NCBI GenBank assembly: GCA_035526665.1
Contig: DATLBY010000422.1
Coordinates: 1-11,132 of the forward strand
DNA from: DATLBY01 sp035526665
GTDB lineage: Bacteria > Acidobacteriota > Terriglobia > Bryobacterales > Bryobacteraceae
Length of the DNA: 11,132 nucleotides
Direction of reading: 5' to 3'
Part shown: positions 7,870 to 11,132 of the stretch, piece after piece
Layout: each line of letters starts with the position of its first letter
Numbering within the stretch: the stretch's first letter is position 1
Position numbers and translations under genes: made by a program
The notes under the pieces: model-generated
What the model was told of the DNA's origin: nothing
Seen by the model: only the letters and a program-made list of their open reading frames with translations
Databases searched by the model: none

Positions 7870-8088
7870 ATGAGCAAAGAAGATAGCATTGAAGTGACTG
7901 GAACTGTAGTGGAGAAGTTTCCGAGCGGTCTGTTTAGCGTACAACTGGATGTCGACCGCACCGTTTTGGCCCACCTTGCCGGCAAGCTCCGCCGGAATCG
8001 TATCCGTGTACTGGCCGGAGACCGCGTCACCATGGAGCTTTCGCCCTACGACCTGACGAAGGGCCGGATCACTTATCGTCATAAGTAA
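7870..8088 (+). CDS. infA: Translation initiation factor IF-1
   Basis: IF-1 binds the A site of the 30S subunit during initiation and works with IF-2 and IF-3. The 72-residue product has the standard family length and a single S1/OB-fold. It begins MSKEDSIEVTGTVVEKFP and carries the hallmark segments AHLAGKLRRNRIRVLAGDRV and ELSPYDLTKGRITYR. An AAGAGGA ribosome binding site (7861-7867) lies three bases before the ATG, a rather tight spacing. The gene is monocistronic here, outside the secY-infA-rpmJ-rpsM ribosomal-protein cluster where it often lies. Whether this is the only infA copy or a paralogue cannot be told from the window, but its sequence is fully conventional. Confidence 0.97.
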   Translation: MSKEDSIEVTGTVVEKFPSGLFSVQLDVDRTVLAHLAGKLRRNRIRVLAGDRVTMELSPYDLTKGRITYRHK

Positions 8089-8259
8089 CCCAGTCACAGC
8101 GTTTCACGTAAATCTGCTGGCCCTCCCAACTCCTTCGTATCTGCTTGATTTCCAACAATAACCATCCGCATCCTGGCGGAGTCCTGCCGTCCATTTTCCC
8201 GTTTTTGGCCGGAATTACGGTTTGGCGTGCGTCTATTTTGAAAGTGGGTAGGATACTGC
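8089..8259 (+). other. Intergenic region between infA and the AAA+ gene
   Basis: This 171-base stretch has no convincing gene; the minus-strand frames through it have no family resemblance. It contains a perfect five-base dyad, TCCGC (8165-8169) with GCGGA (8176-8180), around a six-base loop. TTTT and TTTTT runs (8194-8197, 8202-8206) follow it too far away for a classical terminator. TAGGAT (8249-8254) could be a -10 box, and AGGA (8250-8253) a ribosome binding site, for the GTG at 8260. These two readings exclude each other. Confidence 0.45.
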
Positions 8260-9264
8260 GTGAGACGGAAAAACACCGCAAGGCCGAGTGAGTTGGTAAG
8301 CCGGATGTCTGAAAAGATTATCGGCCAGATGCAGGCAATTGGCGCCATCGCGCCATTTGTGCAGATGTATCAGGCGGGTCTCGCTCCCGAGAGCCGCCCT
8401 GCTGGAGTGTTCCTACTGCTAGGTCCTACTGGAACGGGCAAGACCCGCACGGTAGAGGCGCTCGCCGAGGTCATTCACGGCAGCGCCAGGAATATACTGC
8501 GCATCGACTGCGGCGAATTTCAGATGGAGCACGAAGTGGCTAAATTGGTAGGCGCGCCCCCGGGATACCTGGGACATCGCGAAACACAACCGATTCTCAC
8601 TCAAGCCAAGCTGTCGTCGGTGGCCAGCGAACATTCCAATCTGTCGCTGGTACTGTTTGACGAGATCGAGAAGGCCGCACCTTCCATGACCCGGCTAATG
8701 CTCGGCATTCTGGACAAAGCCACCCTCAGGCTGGGCGACAACAATGTGGTGAATTTTGAGAAGACATTCATCTTCATGACCTCTAATCTGGGGGCCCAGG
8801 GCATTCGGAACGAATTGCATCCCGCCTTCGGCTTTCAGAGCGGCGTTGCAAGAGACCTGCAGGCGGCCGGCGGGAAAATTGAAAATATCGCGCGGGCTGC
8901 CGCCTACAGGCAGTTTGCTCCGGAATTTCTCAATCGCATCGACGTGGCGATCACGTTCCAGCCTCTTTGTCATCACTCCCTGACCACTATTCTCGATCAG
9001 CAGATCCAGGAACTCCAGAAACATATCGACAGGCGCCTTGGTGTCCGCGCATTCCGCATTCATGTGCCAAAATCGAGCCGGCAATTCCTTTTGAAAGAGG
9101 GCACCAGCAGCGAATTTGGCGCTCGAGAAATCAAGCGAACCCTGCACCGTCACCTCACTCAGCCTCTCGCAGCCCTGGTTGCCGAGAATCGTGTCGCTCC
9201 CGGAAGCTGCCTCTCGGTGGAACTCTCGCCGGATAAGTCGGGGCTGAGACTCCGCGCGGCGTAA
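8260..9264 (+). CDS. Stand-alone ClpB/ClpA D2-type AAA+ ATPase
   Basis: The 334-residue protein corresponds to only the second AAA+ ring of Hsp100 unfoldases plus its small C-terminal domain. Visible motifs are IIGQ (20-23), Walker A GPTGTGKT (55-62) and pore loop GAPPGYLGH (98-106) with Tyr103. Walker B LVLFDEIEKA (130-139), sensor 1 TSN (174-176), the arginine finger in FLNRID (Arg226) and sensor 2 FGAREIKR (286-293, Arg289) follow. All are intact, so ATP hydrolysis and substrate threading are expected. The N-domain, first ring and coiled-coil M-domain are absent, as is the ClpX zinc domain. An IGF/IGL-type ClpP-docking loop was not recognised. GTG 8260 has AGGA six bases upstream. The first residues, ELVSRMSEKIIGQ, align with the usual D2 start, so GTG is preferred over ATG 8305. 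It converges on the MPN-like gene four bases away. Confidence 0.88.
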   Translation: MRRKNTARPSELVSRMSEKIIGQMQAIGAIAPFVQMYQAGLAPESRPAGVFLLLGPTGTGKTRTVEALAEVIHGSARNILRIDCGEFQMEHEVAKLVGAPPGYLGHRETQPILTQAKLSSVASEHSNLSLVLFDEIEKAAPSMTRLMLGILDKATLRLGDNNVVNFEKTFIFMTSNLGAQGIRNELHPAFGFQSGVARDLQAAGGKIENIARAAAYRQFAPEFLNRIDVAITFQPLCHHSLTTILDQQIQELQKHIDRRLGVRAFRIHVPKSSRQFLLKEGTSSEFGAREIKRTLHRHLTQPLAALVAENRVAPGSCLSVELSPDKSGLRLRAA

Positions 9265-9268
9265 TCGG

Positions 9269-10447
9269 CTACTGCTTCATCCGGAACACCTGTGTCTCGA
9301 TGACGCTCCGCTGTTCCTTCAGAAAAACTTCCAGTTTGAAGTGGATTTCCGGAGCAATGTGCCGGTATAAAACGCTGCCGTTTTGCAGTTGCGGCACGTC
9401 CAGCTGGACGATTTTGCTGTCTTGCCCTTCGCTAATCGTTAAAAGCCCACGCCAGCCACTACGTATCGCTGGGCAGCCGCGGTCCCATTTCACCAGCACA
9501 TTGTCATCTACTCGCGCCGCTGACAGGGTCATCGCATAGGGGTCGGGCGCCGACGACACGGTGGAGAACTCACCGCCCGCATATTGGAATCCCGCAACCG
9601 CTCCCAGAGCCACCAGTGCGATGCTGAGCACAAGCCAACCGATCCTGCTGCTCCAGCGGCTGGGCGTAGGTTGGAAGCCGGCAAACATGGGAGCCTGCCG
9701 GAGCGCCTCCTCATTTCTTTGGCTTGGGTTCGTTTCGTAATTCTCCACGGGACGGAGAATTGGCTTCGTTTCGTAATTTTGTGCTTTATGGTGGACCGGC
9801 TCCACCGCATTGTCGTGATTCTCGCGATGCGGCGCGGCCGGGGGCACGCTGCTCGTCGTGGAGCCTAAGTCTGTAGATCGAAATGGAAATTCGAGATACG
9901 GAGTGGCAGACCGGATGGCGCCCTGTTCTCGAAAAAGAAATCCGGCGACACTCGGCTTGGAAGCAAATGGCTTGATCAGTAAGAGCACGTTAGCGGCGTC
10001 GGGAAACTGCTCTGCAAACAGCTTGAGATCTTCCTCTTGCGCCTCAAGACCGTCGCGGGTGTGACTACGAAAAAAACCCACCGCATACATATCATGGCCG
10101 GCGCTGGGGCTCCACTGATTCAGCACCTGGCGAAACGTCAGAAGGTCATTCTCCGATAGCAGATACGAGGGTCCCATGGCGTATTCGCATGGAACCGGCT
10201 CGAAATCGTAAATGGTGATGATGGGCTCACTGCCTGGAATGATGGTACCGAGCAGGAGGCCGCCCACCTCGGTTCCGCGCCGCCGCACAGCACCGAATCC
10301 GCGCATCACTTCCCGGTTGATTCGATCGATTACGTCGAAGTTGATCTGGACGGAAAACGCTTTGTCGGGGGGCTGCCACAGGTAGAACTCCCGGACGGAT
10401 TCAACTGGCACGAAACTTATCGTAGCAAGCCAGGACCATAGGTGCAT
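9269..10447 (-). CDS. Membrane-anchored protein with degenerate JAMM/MPN domain
   Basis: From ATG 10447 the protein has 392 residues. The N-terminal region (about 30-190) looks like a JAB/MPN domain. RRRGTEVGGLLLGT (56-68) supplies Glu60, and YAVGFFRSHTRDG (121-133) with EEDLKLF (138-144) gives His129 and Asp140. The canonical pattern is Glu, His-x-His, seven residues, Ser, two residues, Asp. Here the first His is Arg127 and the Ser is Gln137, so a zinc ligand is missing and peptidase activity is doubtful. A polar linker (about 190-262) leads to one membrane helix (268-289, preceded by Arg residues, suggesting the MPN side is cytoplasmic). A C-terminal beta-rich, perhaps Ig/FN3-like, domain follows (300-392). 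The start is uncertain: 10447 is the most upstream ATG not overlapping rsmI, GTG 10411 is possible, and CTG 10381 has a GGGAG site. Function is unknown. Confidence 0.75.
   Translation of the reverse strand: MHLWSWLATISFVPVESVREFYLWQPPDKAFSVQINFDVIDRINREVMRGFGAVRRRGTEVGGLLLGTIIPGSEPIITIYDFEPVPCEYAMGPSYLLSENDLLTFRQVLNQWSPSAGHDMYAVGFFRSHTRDGLEAQEEDLKLFAEQFPDAANVLLLIKPFASKPSVAGFLFREQGAIRSATPYLEFPFRSTDLGSTTSSVPPAAPHRENHDNAVEPVHHKAQNYETKPILRPVENYETNPSQRNEEALRQAPMFAGFQPTPSRWSSRIGWLVLSIALVALGAVAGFQYAGGEFSTVSSAPDPYAMTLSAARVDDNVLVKWDRGCPAIRSGWRGLLTISEGQDSKIVQLDVPQLQNGSVLYRHIAPEIHFKLEVFLKEQRSVIETQVFRMKQ
9724..9778 (-). repeat. 19-base direct repeat pair inside the MPN-protein linker
   Basis: Two copies of a 19-base unit (9724-9742 and 9760-9778, period 36) differ at one base. 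On the coding strand each reads AATTACGAAACGAA, then one variable base, then CCAA. The period is a multiple of three, so the protein shows NYETKP followed 12 residues later by NYETNP in the disordered linker. Different codon-level conservation is not seen: the copies match as DNA, not only as protein. This suggests a recent duplication or a mobile or dispersed repeat unit tolerated in the linker. Confidence 0.8.
9739..9761. repeat. Perfect inverted repeat (8-base arms, 7-base loop)
   Basis: AATTCTCC (9739-9746) and GGAGAATT (9754-9761) are exact reverse complements around ACGGGAC. The dyad lies between, and partly overlaps, the two direct repeats. Together they form a compact palindromic unit inside coding sequence, encoding the linker around ILRPVEN. 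It has the look of a small palindromic genomic repeat rather than a terminator, as it lies mid-gene with no T-run. Confidence 0.75.
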
Positions 10448-10457
10448 ACTAAACTCA

Positions 10458-11132
10458 ATGGCGGAAACGCTATACATCGTCTCCACCCCAATTGGAAATT
10501 TGGAAGACATCACGGTGCGCGCCATCCGCATCCTGAAGGAAGTGCGGCTGATCGCGTGCGAGGATACCCGTCACACCCATAAGCTGCTGGAACACTACGG
10601 AATTACCACGCCATGCATCAGCTATCACGAGCACAATGAAAACGAGCGCTCCGCCGCGCTGATCGAGCGGCTCAAGAACGGCGTTTCCATCGCTCTCGTC
10701 TCCGATGCCGGTACGCCGTTGATTTCCGATCCGGGGTACCGGCTGGTGCACGCTGCTCTGGCCCAGGGACTTAAGGTGTCGCCCATCCCCGGTCCGTCCG
10801 CCATTCTCTCCGCGCTCTCGGCCTCGGGGCTACCCACGGACTCCTTCTATTTTGGCGGCTTCATTCCCGCCAAGTCGTCGCAGCGACGCAGGCTTCTCGA
10901 ACAGGTGAGTGATATGGAGTCTACCCTGGTGTTCTACGAAACGCCGCACCGCATCCTGGAAGCGCTCGCCGACATCCATGAGGTTCTGGGACCGCGGCAG
11001 ATGGTGCTGACTCGTGAAATGACCAAATTGCACGAGGAATTCCTGCGCGGAACGGCAGAGGAGATACAAAAGGAGCTGGAAAACAGACCTTCGGTCAAGG
11101 GTGAGATTACACTCGTAGTCGGTAAGGCGGAA
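10458..11132 (+). CDS. rsmI: 16S rRNA (cytidine1402-2'-O)-methyltransferase RsmI, 3' end outside window
   Basis: RsmI uses SAM to methylate the 2'-hydroxyl of C1402 in the decoding centre of 16S rRNA. The 225 residues present start MAETLYIVSTPIGNLEDIT. They carry the tetrapyrrole-methylase-fold motifs TPIGNLED (10-17), CEDTRHT (34-40), SDAGTPLISDPG (82-93), PGPSA (111-115), FYETPHR (159-165) and REMTKLHEE (186-194). KGEITLVV (214-221) is the usual late strand. The family is about 280 residues long, so about 50-60 residues lie beyond the window. The frame is open to the last base. No clear ribosome binding site precedes ATG 10458; AGGTG at 10440-10444 is 13 bases away. The start of the divergent MPN-like gene is only about 10 bases off, so its promoter probably lies within that gene's 5' end. 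Confidence 0.96.
   Translation, partial: MAETLYIVSTPIGNLEDITVRAIRILKEVRLIACEDTRHTHKLLEHYGITTPCISYHEHNENERSAALIERLKNGVSIALVSDAGTPLISDPGYRLVHAALAQGLKVSPIPGPSAILSALSASGLPTDSFYFGGFIPAKSSQRRRLLEQVSDMESTLVFYETPHRILEALADIHEVLGPRQMVLTREMTKLHEEFLRGTAEEIQKELENRPSVKGEITLVVGKAE

Noticed and set aside
7760..7870. N-terminal extension of the TonB-dependent receptor from TTG 7870
   Set aside because: It would put 37 polar residues ahead of a normal signal peptide and overlap the infA ATG and promoter; the ATG at 7759 gives a standard signal peptide.
8069..8348. Two minus-strand open frames across the infA-AAA+ gap
   Set aside because: They overlap the ends of infA and the AAA+ gene, show no ribosome binding site or recognisable protein features, and are of shadow-frame character.
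8695..9153. 152-codon antisense frame in the AAA+ gene
   Set aside because: It lies opposite conserved AAA+ motifs (sensor 1, arginine finger, sensor 2) and has no protein-family resemblance.
9529..9868. Overlapping frames on both strands through the MPN-protein linker
   Set aside because: They are frame shadows of the linker and membrane helix; their repeated-looking residues come from the DNA repeat at 9724-9778.
1..11132. CRISPR arrays, tRNA or rRNA genes, insertion sequences, toxin-antitoxin or phage genes
   Set aside because: No regularly spaced repeats, cloverleaf sequences, transposase motifs or paired small toxin/antitoxin frames were seen on either strand.

Overview
The window looks like chromosomal core and near-core DNA of a moderately GC-rich, Gram-negative soil-type bacterium, most plausibly an Acidobacteriota of the Solibacter/Bryobacter kind. 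This placement is inferred from protein style, not from any search. The clues are a TonB-dependent receptor fused to a carboxypeptidase-regulatory-like domain, a MetX-MetW pair, a membrane protein with a degenerate JAMM/MPN domain, and a TMTC-like GT-C membrane protein. No tRNA, rRNA, CRISPR array, transposase or phage gene is visible.

Layout, left to right. Bases 3-56 may be the end of an upstream gene with a Lys/Ala-rich tail. metX and metW (194-1938, +) overlap by ATGA and form a methionine-biosynthesis operon. Convergent to them is a two-component pair on the minus strand: a HisKA_3 sensor kinase (3965-2595) followed, again with an ATGA overlap, by a NarL-type response regulator (2598-1948). 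Divergent from the kinase across a 188-base gap is a polytopic GT-C glycosyltransferase-like protein (4154-5422, +). It converges on a large TonB-dependent receptor (7759-5435, -). The receptor is divergent from infA (IF-1, 7870-8088, +), and the two share a 110-base control region with a clear TATAAT promoter and a perfect short hairpin.

The right-hand third is the least ordinary part. A stand-alone ClpB-D2-like AAA+ ATPase (8260-9264, +) has all the visible ATPase and pore-loop motifs but no N-domain, first AAA ring or M-domain. It converges, 4 bases apart, on a gene for a membrane-anchored MPN/JAMM-like protein (10447-9269, -). That protein keeps the Glu, one His and the Asp of the JAMM signature but has lost the first His and the Ser. 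Its N-terminal MPN domain is joined by a low-complexity linker and one membrane helix to a C-terminal beta-rich domain. The linker contains a 19-base near-perfect direct repeat flanking a perfect inverted repeat. rsmI (16S rRNA C1402 2'-O-methyltransferase) starts divergently only about 10 bases away and runs off the window.

The metX-metW and kinase-regulator pairs are clear functional units. The AAA+ unfoldase next to the pseudo-JAMM membrane protein is the best candidate for an undescribed system, but only adjacency supports a functional link.
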